Both the position numbers and the translations under genes were made by a program. From NCBI GenBank assembly GCA_040954595.2, contig CM082577.2, positions 10,478,001-10,542,000 on the forward strand: a DNA stretch of 64,000 bases, written 5' to 3'. The notes under the pieces were generated by a model. The model saw nothing but the letters and a program-made list of their open reading frames with translations. It made no database searches and was not told the DNA's origin. The DNA is from Balanoglossus misakiensis. Lineage: Eukaryota; Hemichordata. Shown piece after piece: positions 1 to 13,100 of the stretch (within the stretch, counting starts at the first letter, position 1; every line of letters begins with the position of its first letter).

Positions 1-921
1 TTGATATCAATGGATAGAAAACAAAGTTGAACTCCAGTTTCGAGGTTCATGATGACTGAAAGTGGCAACTCTGACAGCAGTGTGTCGCGGAATACTGATG
101 AAGCCATCAGATTCAAACATTGATGTTTTATTTTTTATCCAAATGGAGTAGTGCCAGGAAGTGTATTTCCACCGCTGATCGACATGCAAGTGGCGAATCT
201 GGACTGCAAAACGTTGTCAGAATGCGTATTATGGAGTAATGAAAGTTTAGCGATAACCTCCAAGCTCTACTTTTTTGTTCGTACTTTGTGAAAGGGTAAC
301 ATGCACTTTTCGCTTAGTCGTGCTGTGTACATGTTAAAAGGCAATATGGTGTTGGAAATTAAAAGTACACAGCAAATACATGTACACACACATCTACAAA
401 AAGCCCATGAACTACAACTGCAGTGCATGTACCAGAGATGACCTAAAACTTTCATCATATTTTTTCAGATACATGTACATCTGTAGATAATATACATGTA
501 TATTGTCACAAAAGCATTCATATGTGACTGAATAAGCATTGGGAATTAAACAGATTTTCAGCTCATTTTAAATTTCCCACCATTTTCAAAAAAATTGCCA
601 CGTCTCAAGGAAGTTCAATTCATTTCCAGTCTTTTTGCGTATTTGCATGGAGGTGGCCATATTTTGAGTGCAACACCCATTTATTAGCTATCTTGTTCAC
701 ATTTGCACGTCCAGTTTTGAGTACACATCCCTCTCATAGGTCTTCAGTGACGTGAACCCCTATGTTACCGTAGCACAGTCCAATCAGGCATATATTGCAG
801 ATAGGAGGGGGGATTGTACCATTCAGAAAATGGGGAACGATGTGTGGATGACCAAGAGTAAAGGTTCACTCTGATTTTATATATAATTAAATTTTCCAAT
901 ATGATTTTTTATTTCTTCCAG
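1..921 (+). other. Intron upstream of the first visible exon
   Basis: No coding similarity to domain II S1-S3 is present here, so the preceding exon lies before the window. The sequence is AT-rich and CpG-poor and ends in a TTTATTTCTTCCAG acceptor at 921. Nothing else is recognised. Confidence 0.8.
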
Positions 922-1107
922 CATTGTGGAGATTGTCCAAGATGGCACGGGAGGTCTTTCAGTACTACGAACTTTTCGTTTGCTACGAATTTTGAAGCTA
1001 GTACGCTTTATGCCTGCACTGCGGAGGCAGCTTATGGTCATGCTCAAGACTATGGACAATGTGGCAACCTTTTTTTCTCTGCTGGTCTTATTTATTTTCA
1101 TATTCAG
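922..1107 (+). CDS. CACNA1G-like: Cav3 exon: domain II S3 end, S4 voltage sensor, S4-S5 linker, start of S5
   Basis: Acceptor ends at 921; donor GTAAGT begins at 1108. It encodes residues 1-61 plus two bases of the next codon. The S4 has regularly spaced arginines and a lysine in [17 protein letters not shown], followed by the S4-S5 stretch [17 protein letters not shown]. The split codon AG|C (Ser) joins cleanly to the next exon. Confidence 0.97.
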
Positions 1108-4100
1108 GTAAGTGTACAAATTCTGATCTGTAAATTGCTAAAATACTCCAGTCTTTGTAAAAAATTCCCCTCACTGATCTTCACTGACAAAGTACCCCTG
1201 AACTGATTCTATAAAAGCAATCATCAAATTGTCATTCTAGCCAGAACTTGATAACGGTAAAAATTGATATTGGACAAATTGACTGAAGACCCTGGCCTTA
1301 TGTACTTCTTGTCTGTGGGGAATTAAGAGCTCGGGGCTAATTGATTTGGGGTTGAACTTGTCTCTGATTTTAATCTGCTCTGAAGGTACTTAACGCTTTG
1401 CTGGAGACATTATGAACAATCAAAGCCTGACAGTTGCTTTTAGAGAGATGTGTTGCCCTCTGTGAAAGGGCATGTTGGCCGGTGTGTCTGTTCTCAGTCG
1501 GTTGGCCGTGCTCCAGATTTGTTCAGCTGTGGTTAGATTAGCATTAGCGTACAAAGCTGTGGAACATATTAAAAGAATAGTAAATACAGATTTCATAATT
1601 TTGGTGTCAGGAATAGACAAAAGTCACAGTTTAAATAGAATATTACCTGATGTCTATTAAGGACACATTTTCCAGTCCCAGAGGTGTCCTTAATAGACAG
1701 GTTTCACTGTACTTTTTAAAGAAAATTGTAAAAGTGTCCATTTCGAAAATGTGACCATATTGTGACTATAATTTTATTAAACTTTTTTGTATCTTTTCTC
1801 TCTTTCCAACAGCATTCTGGGAATGCATCTCTTCGGGTGTAAATTTTGTGAATATCTAAATGATGAAGAGAAGATCTGTGATCGAAAGAATTTTGATTCG
1901 TTGCTCTGGGCTATCGTGACAGTGTTCCAAGTAGGTGCCACAAATGTGAAGTTCATGTCTCCCGTCAACAAAACTGTTCCCTTGGCTGTGTCCGTGTTAT
2001 TCGTGGATTTCATTTCTTCCAATTATTAAATGGGGTTATTGCCTTCTGTAAAAGACTTTACTCCAGTGCCTGTGGTTATGACCGCTAATAACTCGTCCCA
2101 TTGCTGTTAATGACATTGCTTTATATAAATGCCATGAAATTTTGTTGTCGCTTTTGCAGTGTGGCAGAGAAATTTGCTTTTTATTGTGTGCATGTGGTTG
2201 CTTGGATTTCAAAATTGCTGGTTTCAGCCACCCTAGTTCTGGAAATGAATGACTTAATTGGGTCAAAGACTTTAAAGGGGCAAAAACGTTTTCTGAAGCA
2301 TCAAATTTTCAATGTACATGCATGTCGGTTCTTCTGGCATTAAGGTGTATCATTCATGTTTCTGATCCAATTTTGAACTTTGTGGGAAAACAGTGACATT
2401 TATACAGTGATGGAATTTTCAGTTTGTTTTGTGATTCAATCCAATATGGCCACCAGTCGGCCATCTTAAAATGTCTGCAGGGGTGTACAGGTGCACATAA
2501 GTACATTCATTTTGCATCAGTCCAAAATGATGTCTTTTGAAATCCACGCAAGGACTACATCATTCACAATCATTGTCTTCATGCGTCCTACACACTCGCG
2601 ACATCCAGGTTCCCCATATCATTCATCTGGACTGTCACACCAAAGATCACTCACTGTTTTACAGATGATGATGATAATGCCAACGTCATGTCATGTGGAG
2701 TATTTTTTTTACTGTCTCCACGGCCTCCTGAAGTCGAGAAATGAAACGGGCAGCCATAAAAACTTTGTGATTAACTTTTAATGTTCTTGAATTGCAGATT
2801 CTAACGCAGGAAGATTGGAACATCGTGCTGTATAACGGCATGTCGAAGACATCCTCCTGGGCGGCGTTGTACTTTATCGCATTAATGACCTTTGGAAATT
2901 ACGTGCTGTTTAATTTACTGGTGGCCATCTTGGTCGAGGGCTTCTCGTCGGAGGTGAGTCGTCTGATATGCAAGCAAACGCCAGGAAACGTTTGTCACGG
3001 TTGCCTTGATATTACCCACTTTGCAGACATCATTACCGACATTAAATTCGACGCCAGGGATAATTAAAAGATGACTCACTTTCTGCAGACAATGTTTTTT
3101 CCCCCCGAAGTCAGGGGGAGACAACAAGGCTAGTACATTTGCTGGAGTCATATTTTATGGATAATTTGTTTTAAGCGATCAGTGTTTGGTACCTTAGTAT
3201 GAAATATTGAATTTTGTCATTTTGAACAAAGATGTCTAAAACTCACTGTAATATCTCTGGCAAGTGCAAACATTTCCATGCCTCTTGGTTTTTGTTATTT
3301 TTCAATCATTATGAACCTCGTGTAAAGGTTAATTGTTGGTAAACCGATCTCCGGGCTGTTTTGACTTTAAAATATTACAAAAATGCCATTTCATAACCTT
3401 GTCTCTACTCTTTAAACTCTCTTTCTCCCCCAAAATTGAGGAAGTGATTAGTTTCAGGGGCAGAGTTGTCTAATCCATTATTGTCACAGAAAATCTGAAT
3501 GAACAATTTAAATCATCACTTTCTGGTATTCTGGTGGTGAAGTTTACCTTTGGGCTGATTTCAGCTGCAAAAAAATACTCATTTTGACAGGTCTGTCGGA
3601 TTGAACTGAGCACGTCCAGATCAACTTTTTCCTTCACATATTGTACATTTCCCGGTGATCTCGGTCAGTTCTGATCTGTAATGACATGTTTTTCATTCAC
3701 ACCATTGTTTGCATGCACCGAAAACCAAAACCAATACTATCTACTTTTTTCTCTCTTTTTTCCTGTATCTCCATACACTCTACCACCACAAACTATGTAT
3801 ATATATATTTCTTATGTATATATATATATATATATACCCCTCCTTTTCTACCCCATCCACTCACGATGTTCACATTATTACATTTGGCTGCATGTGCTAC
3901 GTTGTAAATATGCTTGGTAAGTACCACTCATCATCTCTTTCAGATGTTTTTAAACTTTTTTTCCTTTACAGTTTTTTTTCTTTCATCTTAAATGTTACTT
4001 ACAGCTTGGTGTGTTTTGAAGTATCTGTGTTGTATATTACCCTTTGTGACTGCATACATTTGCTTCTTGTGCCTAAAGTTGCCATTCGTGATGTTTATTA

Positions 4101-7100
4101 GTCCCCGCTGGGCAAAGTCCAAAAGGGGCTTAGAGCTTCTGTCTGTCCGTCTGTCTGTCTGTCTGTCTTGGCCACAAATGTTTCTTTATTAGTGAAAGCT
4201 GGCACAGAAAGCAGTGATCTTAGATCTGTGATGCACTGGTAATTTTTACCATCAACAGTGGACAACTGAGTATCTCTTTTCAAATATATCGAAATCAAAA
4301 ATACATTTATCTTCAGTTGAATACACAGACTAGTTTACTAGGTCCTCACCAGGCATTTGTATTCTTGATATCGCCATAATTTATGATCATCCTGATATTC
4401 ATGTGAAATTTTTTTTCTCACAAATCTTCACAAGACTTGGATATGTAGCCTTTGTCATTGGCTTGCTGGGTGTTGTATTTCATGTGGCATCCATTTTGTT
4501 GTACGTAATATGCCATTTTATGTTTGGCAACCAATATGCAGTTCACACTTCAATGTGTTTTTGCCACTCCCCTGCTCTGTGAAGATTTTTTAACTGCTTT
4601 ATGGAAACTATATCATCAACATTGATTGTGTTTTTTGCATTTTGTGTGATTTGTCATACGGCTTCTACATGTATCTTGCGATTTTTTTCTCTCAATATTC
4701 TTAACAGTGTGTGTCTCACAATTTGTGTGTTTTTGCCTACGCTCTGTCATTAATGGTAAAAGACTTGAATGCATAATTTTTTTGCTGTTTATGCTTAATA
4801 ACCGAAATACGACACAGGCAATCCGCCGAATACGTCATCTAAACGTGTCTCCCTCTTTCAGGACGAAAAAAAGAAAGACGTAGATGCGGAGAGTTCCGAC
4901 GACAGCTCCGAAGACGGCTCGCAGAAAAACAACAACTCGAAAGACGCAAAGTTAGTAGAAGACGGGTCCCTGGATGAAGGTTGGTTTATATTTTGTGTGG
5001 TCTCCTATCATTTATACCAGTGACTTTATGTGTTAATGATATTTTAATTGCTGTATGCCTTGTCATGCAGTGAAACACTGTGTAGCATTTATTGCCGTGA
5101 GAAATATGTCGGACCGCGGTCATCGGTAATTGTGACAGTTCGATGTCTTTTCTGAACTTGTTCGTTTGATGTTATTACACAGTAAAAAAATTAAAGCTCA
5201 CTTCTAAATCTTTTCTGAACTTGTTCGTTTGATGTTATTACACAGTAAAAAAATTAAAGCTCAGTTCTAAATCTTTTCTGAACTTGTTCGTTTGATGTTA
5301 TTACGCTAGTAAAAATTTAAAGCGCAGTTTGGTAGCTGATATAGAACTCGGTTTGACATTCATTGGTGATGTGAACATGGGGCTGGGAGCTCGCAAAAGT
5401 TCTTACACTCGGTTTGACCTAATTGTGGTGAGGGGTTAAAGATAGGGCAGCTGGGGTGTTACTGTCTCCACCCTACATGAAATTGGAGTTTATGATTTGA
5501 AGTTCTTGAGTGATGCTGCACAGTTGTGAATGTGTCTAGGACAGACACCCCCTGGGCATTTGCCCACCAGACACTCACCCGAACCATCTCCCTAACCCTG
5601 TGCGCTAACTGGTGGATGGGAAATGGTTGGGTGTCCCGTTACAGATCACCACACATTTTTAATCATCACACTAGCGCAGAAATATCAAATTGAGTATATA
5701 TGAATCTTTAATTACCCCAGAAATTATTGCAGAGAGAAAAATGGTAGAAAATGGGTTTGACAGTGGTACATGTAGTAGGTATTATGATAGTGGTAGGTAT
5801 GATGTTTGAAATAATAATCAGGACAAACATGACTGTGGCAGAGAGGGCCAGCTGTCATCTCAGATAGGTTTGGCATAATCTTTGGTAGAGCAGTGGCTAT
5901 AGCCAGCAGATAGGCATCTGCTTGTCATCTGCACCGCCAAGGGCCAGAGATGCAGAAACAGCCGCAGGTGCTCTGTAACGTCTCAGACACGGTGTGTAGT
6001 AGGAGCCTATTCATTGCACCCAATGTTGCCTGTTTTTCTAGAAGGGAAGACGGCAGCTGACAGCAGCGATCCACACAGTTCTCACAGAGCGTATCACGGC
6101 AGTCATTTACGTGGCCCTCCTATCATTACTCATACAGCGGCCACTCCTCAGGGTTCGCCCAATGCAGACAACCCTAGTAGTAAGAGTAGCGCCCGGCACA
6201 ACCACGACGCCACGCTGTTCGATTCCGACAGTAGATCAGTGGTGAGTACAAGTGTATGTGTGTTTTCCGCACTCTTAGTAAAACTGAGGCATTATTCACT
6301 TGTGTTTGGTGGGACATTTTAAAACAAAAATATGGTGCTTTGTTATATTTTATGAAGAAAATTTTTTTTTGTCAAATAACTTTTAAATTGTCATTGCCTG
6401 TCATCTTTGAAGTTTAATCCTTCCACCCCCATTTCCACAATGCATGGGTCCAAATACTTCATTGAAAATATTGAATTGACCCAAAAAGTAACAAAAAGAA
6501 GGATGTACAATGTATTTATTATTACCACAAGTTCAAAATTACAAGAAAACAGCCTTCATGGATTTGATGTACACATAAATGTGACCTGATAATTCTAATT
6601 TTGCTTCCGATAGTCCACGCTTAGTATTCGTGCATCGCCGCAGTTGCGCCGAAGGGGAAGTCGCAGTAGTGACTCGAGCTTTGCTGACAACAGCAATGGA
6701 AGACATTCCGAAAATGGCAGAGAGCGCAGGCCAATCAGACAACACAACAGTCATCACAAGAAGAGGAGGTAGGTATACAGTGAAAATGTCTAAAATGGAA
6801 CCCTGTCTAATCTTGAAACCTGTCTATACTGATCACATTTTCCATTGCCTTGCTCATAAAACCACATGTTAAAAGAACCTATAGTATTAACTGGAAACCT
6901 TTGCAAATCGAACTTACATAGTAAACAGGGTTTACTAAAAAGTTACTTGAAAAAATGGAAGAAAGAAACCACATGCTCTGTCTGTATTTATCAAGATTTT
7001 GTTTGTGTTATTTAATAAACAGACCTTCCATCGATAATAGAGAAGAGTCATCTGACAACAGCAACCTAGCGGCACCGGCCATGTCCGCGGAAAGCAGACG

Positions 7101-10100
7101 AGCGTCGTTCGCCTCCTGCAATGGGGGCTCGGTCACCGCCAGCACCTGCAACGGCAAACGACCGTCCATCTGCAGCCAGACGCCCGACGACGACGACAAA
7201 ACCGACGTCCACAAAGTCCCGTCGGTCGAGGTGGTTGAAGACGCAGACGCCAAAGACGAAGTGGTAAGCAGACCTAATTTGAATATGTCTGCATCTGTTT
7301 ATGTTAAGCGGTTAAATTTAAATATGCAAATTACCGTACCCGAATTAACACTTTTTTTCGCTTCTGTATTATTTAGGACGTGTGTGCATATAACATGTAT
7401 GGCTATTTTATTTTAGATGTGTATAGAGGTTGTTCCTGGTGTGGTATTTTTTTCCACGATAGAGTCGTTGATTTTTTCTAGAATTTATCATACCATATAG
7501 TATAGACAAAAATAGGACCCTTATTTGCCCTAAATGGAAAGTTAGTCCACATCTCCCTATGGGTCGACTGTTGATTTTTTGTTGTTTTCTTGTTTCATAT
7601 AAAAACAGAAAAATATTTTCTGTGCACTTTAGTATGATGATAACTGCACACACCACCACCCGTATAAATATAATGCAACTCTCTTAGCTTGCACATTGAA
7701 AAATCATAAATGCCTGGTCTGTGTCGATCGAGTCAACTTCCGTCTCACAAATCACGTCAGCTGATTTACTCTAAACTATTTCTCCTGTTATCTTTGCTAT
7801 TTCTCTTCTCTCTCTCTCTGTCCTTCTTTCCATCTTTCTCATTCTCTGCACGGCAATATACAGGCCAAGAAGAAGTCCTGTTTTCTTTGCAGATTCTTGT
7901 TCTGCAATTGCAGGGTAACTCAAGCTTCCTGACTTCCACCCCCACCCCCCACTCTTCTCCATGTGTATAATAACAATTACAGCACATTCTATATACATGT
8001 ATAAAGAGTCCCCTACAATGTCTCAACCTTAAGATTTCATATTTTAGTAATTTCCTATACTCAATGGCACTGTGGCTCATAAACTTTCCACAGTCATTTA
8101 TTTCCTTTGTCTTTCTGTTTTTCCAATCTTCTCCCTGCCTATCACAGCACAATGTAATTAAAATGAACAAGCAGCTGCATACACAACTATATAGCTAACC
8201 GCATATAAAACAAGCTGACACTTATTAAAGTAGCATTGTCATCTCTCCAACATGCACAGCAGTGGGATGTATATAACAATAACCACTTGCATTACCTGGT
8301 AGATTAATCTCTCAAAACAATTAAGTTCTGAGTAAAATACTGGCAACATCACTATACACAGACAGTGATTTCAGTCATGTTCACTAGTGATGACTTTAAT
8401 CAGAGACTTTCCTCTGCCTTGGATGATGTTGACTTTAACCTTTGAACCCTGACCCAGATAACCTATGACATCATACAGGGTATCCTCCCCATGGGGTTTA
8501 AAGGGTTAACTTGGCTGTGATGGCACCCAACATTAGTTTCTGTGTGAACAAGGATGTTTCATATAATATATTGACATGCTCCAATCTCCCTCCCACTTCG
8601 TGATTGATTGTGCACAAATCGAGTTCAAAGTAATGATATGCGATTTGACCAGGTCACCCACCATCTTCACCCCCAAACCCAACCCATTACCGTACCCCCC
8701 CCCCCCCCCCACCTTGGAATTGTGCAAATAACATCAACCCCATCCTAACATTTGTATCATGGTTTTCTCCCCCTACCTTTCCTGTATTGAAGCTGCGAAA
8801 TGATTGTACATGTTGCTGCTATGACCTTTGTACGGTAAATCTCAACAAACAAAAGCGATGCTGCATAATCTCCTTCGTTAAATACATTCTCACGTCACTT
8901 ATATTTTTTACGCACATTCCCAGAACAGTTCCATATTGTGTCACTCAAATTTTGCTGATTAGCATAAAGAAGGTTGAGACTTTAGCATAAAGAAGGTTGA
9001 GACTGACTGGTTTGGTATAAAAGTCACCCCTTACAAGAAACATTCTATAGATATTTATAGATTTCTATAGCCTTTTGAATTTCTATAGAAGTTAATAGAA
9101 TTTCTATGGGCATCTATAGAATTTCTATGGAATTCTATGGAAGCGTCAACATTTATAGAATGCTATAAAACTTTATAGAAAATTTTTCGTAAGGGACAGC
9201 TCTTGTGAACACAAGGATTAGAATGATGCATTTTTGTGACCGACACTGAACGAACTTGACACACACTGCCATCAAGCTTGTCCGCACGAACTTGCTGTCA
9301 AGTTTGAGGTTTCCTGGCGAAGGACACAATGCGAACTGGCACTCATTTCATAAAATATCTTGATTGCTGGTCACCAGCTCTTCTCACACCTAATGCATGT
9401 TTCACACTTTTTTTAATAACAACCTCTCTCGAAGGAACGATATGATAGTGTTTCAGCTGCTTGAGTTTCTCCCATTTGGGAAGTGTCCTTTTTTGTGTCT
9501 GTGTGCCAAACTTTATTTGGAAGTTTGTGCTCTTAAGACAGTAAATGCTTTTTTTGTTTTCGAAACCCACAACTACTGGATGTTTTTGCAAAATTGTGAA
9601 CCGTAAAGCATCAATTTTGCAAGGTTTTTATCTTGGATTGCCATTGCACAGAAAGCATTGATCATTTTTTTGACTGCCTACATGCAAGCATGGGATGATT
9701 TTTGTCCTTCCTTTTTTCCACTCCATGTGTGTGTCAGTATTGTTGCTTTTGGACTGAATTCGTGCATTTTTTTCGCTCTATGTCACGTGGTGGTATTTTT
9801 TGTGATATTAATTGCAGTCTCTCTACCTTTTCATATTTTTTTTGTTACAAACAAATTGTCGTCAATGTCATCATCTTTCATCTTGTATAATTGGTGAGTG
9901 CGCATTCATGCTGTTGTCAGTGTCAACATTGATGTTTTTATCTGCAGAAACTTTTTGTTACATACCTTAGATAATCATTAGATGACATAATTTTCAAGTT
10001 TAGAAACTTGTGTTTATGTCAGATGTACCCTGAGAAAGATTTTTTCTGAACATTTTTGCATTTCTCCATGCGTTCTAGTATATTGTAGCGAACTGTGTAC

Positions 10101-13100
10101 TTTTGCACCCCTGTGCTCAGTCGGAGTTTGGTACAACCGATTTTGGTCAATCTGACTGCTACACGGGGGTGGAAGGGTGGACACATTATCTTGATAATTG
10201 CATGGAGTTGAAATAAGAGCAGTCAACCATGACACAAGCCGGGTAGTTTTGTAGTCTAGACATTGCACTGCCACATTGCAAAATCTTTAGAACCATCAAG
10301 ATGTAACTGAACAGGTTTCACACGCTCAAGGAAGCTTGTCGAAAAATCTTGGGGGGAAATTACAGTTTCTGAATAATCCAGAACTTTATTCAGTTGTGCA
10401 TGTCTTGTTCACTATGCAAAATTTTGAACACTATCATATTACCCTCTTCACCCCCATTTCCAAGTACATGGTTTCATCCACTCTATTGAAGACAATAGGT
10501 GAAACTATGTATTAATTGGGGTGAATGGGTTAGAAACTTAACCACATACAAAACAATGAAAACATTACACACAGTTGTGTGTTCTGAGTCTCATAAGTTT
10601 ATGACCCGCTAAATGATCTTAAAGTCTAGTATTTTTGACGGTGTGTGATGTTCAAATGGAAACATTTTGCTGTGAGAGAAAAAAAATTAAGATTTCTACT
10701 TGCGAACAGGTTAAAACCGCAATTTAATACAGATTTCAGTAAATTTCAATCAAAATGGTGGATTCACACCAACAAAAATACCAGGATGTAAAGGTCACGT
10801 GGGGTCATAAAAAATAGCCAGTTCTGATTGCGTACTTTAAACCTGTGACTGATCTCTCTCTTCCTCTCTAGCAGATACTCTGTGCTGATTGGCTGATGGC
10901 CGTAGTCTACACGTTAGATTTAGTTTTACACTTTGCATGTCACCACCGTGCTGCAAAGTGATGTTCAGATTTTCTGGTAGATTCCCTCTCTTTAGTTCAG
11001 TAGCCGCATAGACGATAGAATAGACACTACAGCGCACAGTTTCTGAGAGTACAGCGCCCCCTTGTCTGTGTGTCGTTTGGTCCCAGTTTGTAGAAGTTAT
11101 ATTCATTTGAAAATTATGCAAAAAAAAGTTGTGAAATTTTTGCGCAAAATTGTTAAAGCGCATTGAGATGTATTATTTAATGCGCTATATAAGAAATCAA
11201 TATTATTATAATTATTATCATAATGCTAAGTGGTTAGATTTGTTGCAGTTTATGTCTCATTCTTGAGGCAGCCTACAGGTCAAAGGTCATGATCACACAG
11301 GCAAGGAAGCTGTACGTCCTCTCTATATAATGTCACCTTTATTGCTTTAGTTGCAATAATGATACAGCAGCATTTATAAATTACATATTAATCTCCCCTT
11401 TTTTTACCAATTATTGTTTGTGAGTAGATTTTTGTACCGGAATAATAATTCCGTGCGTGCCTTCATTCCTTAGGAATGTCCTGAAATCTTATTCAAGTGC
11501 TGTCCGGAGCCGAAAGGTTGCTTCAAGACGAGGGAGGAGTATTCGTTGTATTTGATTTCACCAGAAAATAAGTAAGTATGAGTAAATGTGAATGTATGAC
11601 GATCTTTTTTTTTGAAATTTTTTTTTACAAAATAGATGCAACATTCTTGCAACATTCTCCTGACTGGGAGACATTTGACCCCAGTATCTGTTTAAGGGGA
11701 CATTTTGCCTTTTTAAATTCAAGATGGAAACATCGACTTAAATGCACGTTTTTTCAGCCCACTTTTTGTAAATGTTTACACACATGATAAGTGTTGATTT
11801 AAAAAAAAAATACTTCCACTTTTTCAGAATTTTTTATTCATCCATGTAAAAAATGTCTGTTTTGTACTTTCTTCTTGTGGATTGTATTTTTAATACATTT
11901 TTAATGTATTAAACTCTTGAAGTAGTAACTTTTTTAATCAACTGCTTTCATCTTTTTTTCCTCAACATTTTGTAACGAGGGAAAGTACACATTTTTTAAC
12001 ACTGTAGTCTAAAACACTTTTATTATTATCTATTTTTTCCTTTTTTTTCTTTCACATAATTTTTGTCATCTATCACTCCCACTTCTTTTTTTGGGGTGAG
12101 TAAAAAAAATCAAACTCTTGGAGTGAACTAACACCACCAAAAAAAGCCCGGAGTGTTTTTTGCCAGCGCTTTTTAGAGAGCTGCATGAGATTTTGTTTTT
12201 AGTGATTTTTTCAGGCGTTGCTGAAACGCCACTCACATTATTAAGGATACTTTTTTATTGAAAAAAAAAACAAGAGAAATTAGTCGTGTGTATTTTTAAC
12301 CTTTTTGATTTTTTAATGGCATGAAGTAAGGACCTGAGCAATCTCGCTTCAACTTCCCGTATTTTTCCCCCGACCATGCTTCTTTTTCCCGAAGCCTTGC
12401 CGAATCCCTGCAGAGTGGTGAACACACAACGTAATGTCATTCTATCGTAACTCCCCCGCTCTATGTTACAGGCTTAGGAAGAAAGTATCAGCAATAATCG
12501 CCACCAAGTGGTTCGATTACGGAGTCCTGGGTGTTATTTTCTTGAACTGCATCACCTTGGGGATGGAGCGACCCAGCATCAAAGACGACAGCATGGTAAG
12601 TTTGTCTCTGGTGCTGTGGGGTCAAGGGTCAAAGCTGTGGTGTCAGAGGTCACAGTGTGGCCAATCTGTGCACTCTTGGAACCATAGTCCTTATTGTGTG
12701 TTCGCTAATAAGTATCTCTCACACACAGACAACTTGACAATGTGACCATGAGGTCATCTGCAATTACTTTTAAACCAGCACGCTCCCTGTAGCCATGGCA
12801 ATATTTACAGAAGTTACTGTTTCTTCCAGGATATGTACGCTACGAAGAAGTAACACCCTAGATGTTTTTATTAATTCACTAATATTTTTTATCAACAAAT
12901 GTGAAAAATACTGAATTCTCCTTGCTTTATACAGGAGCGAAAGTTTCTCATGATCACAAACTATCTGTTCACCGTCATCTTCGCCTTGGAGATGATGGTG
13001 AAAGTGTTTGCGAAAGGCTTCCTCTTTGGCAAGCATGCGTACTGCAGAAGTGGTTGGAACTTGATGGACGGACTTCTGGTGGTCATATCACTCGTCGACA

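Larger units (their letters stand above)
2954..4861 (+). other. 1.9-kb intron (start of II-III linker)
   Basis: It holds a TA microsatellite near 3797-3836, a dispersed repeat beginning GTCCCCGCTGGGCAAAG at 4101, and a TGTC microsatellite at about 4140-4167. No further exon is recognised. Confidence 0.7.
7915..11473 (+). other. 3.6-kb intron before domain III
   Basis: It contains a poly-C tract at about 8695-8710, a foldback element at 9027-9196, and a non-LTR-like tail at 11155-11222. No additional exon is supported. Confidence 0.7.
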
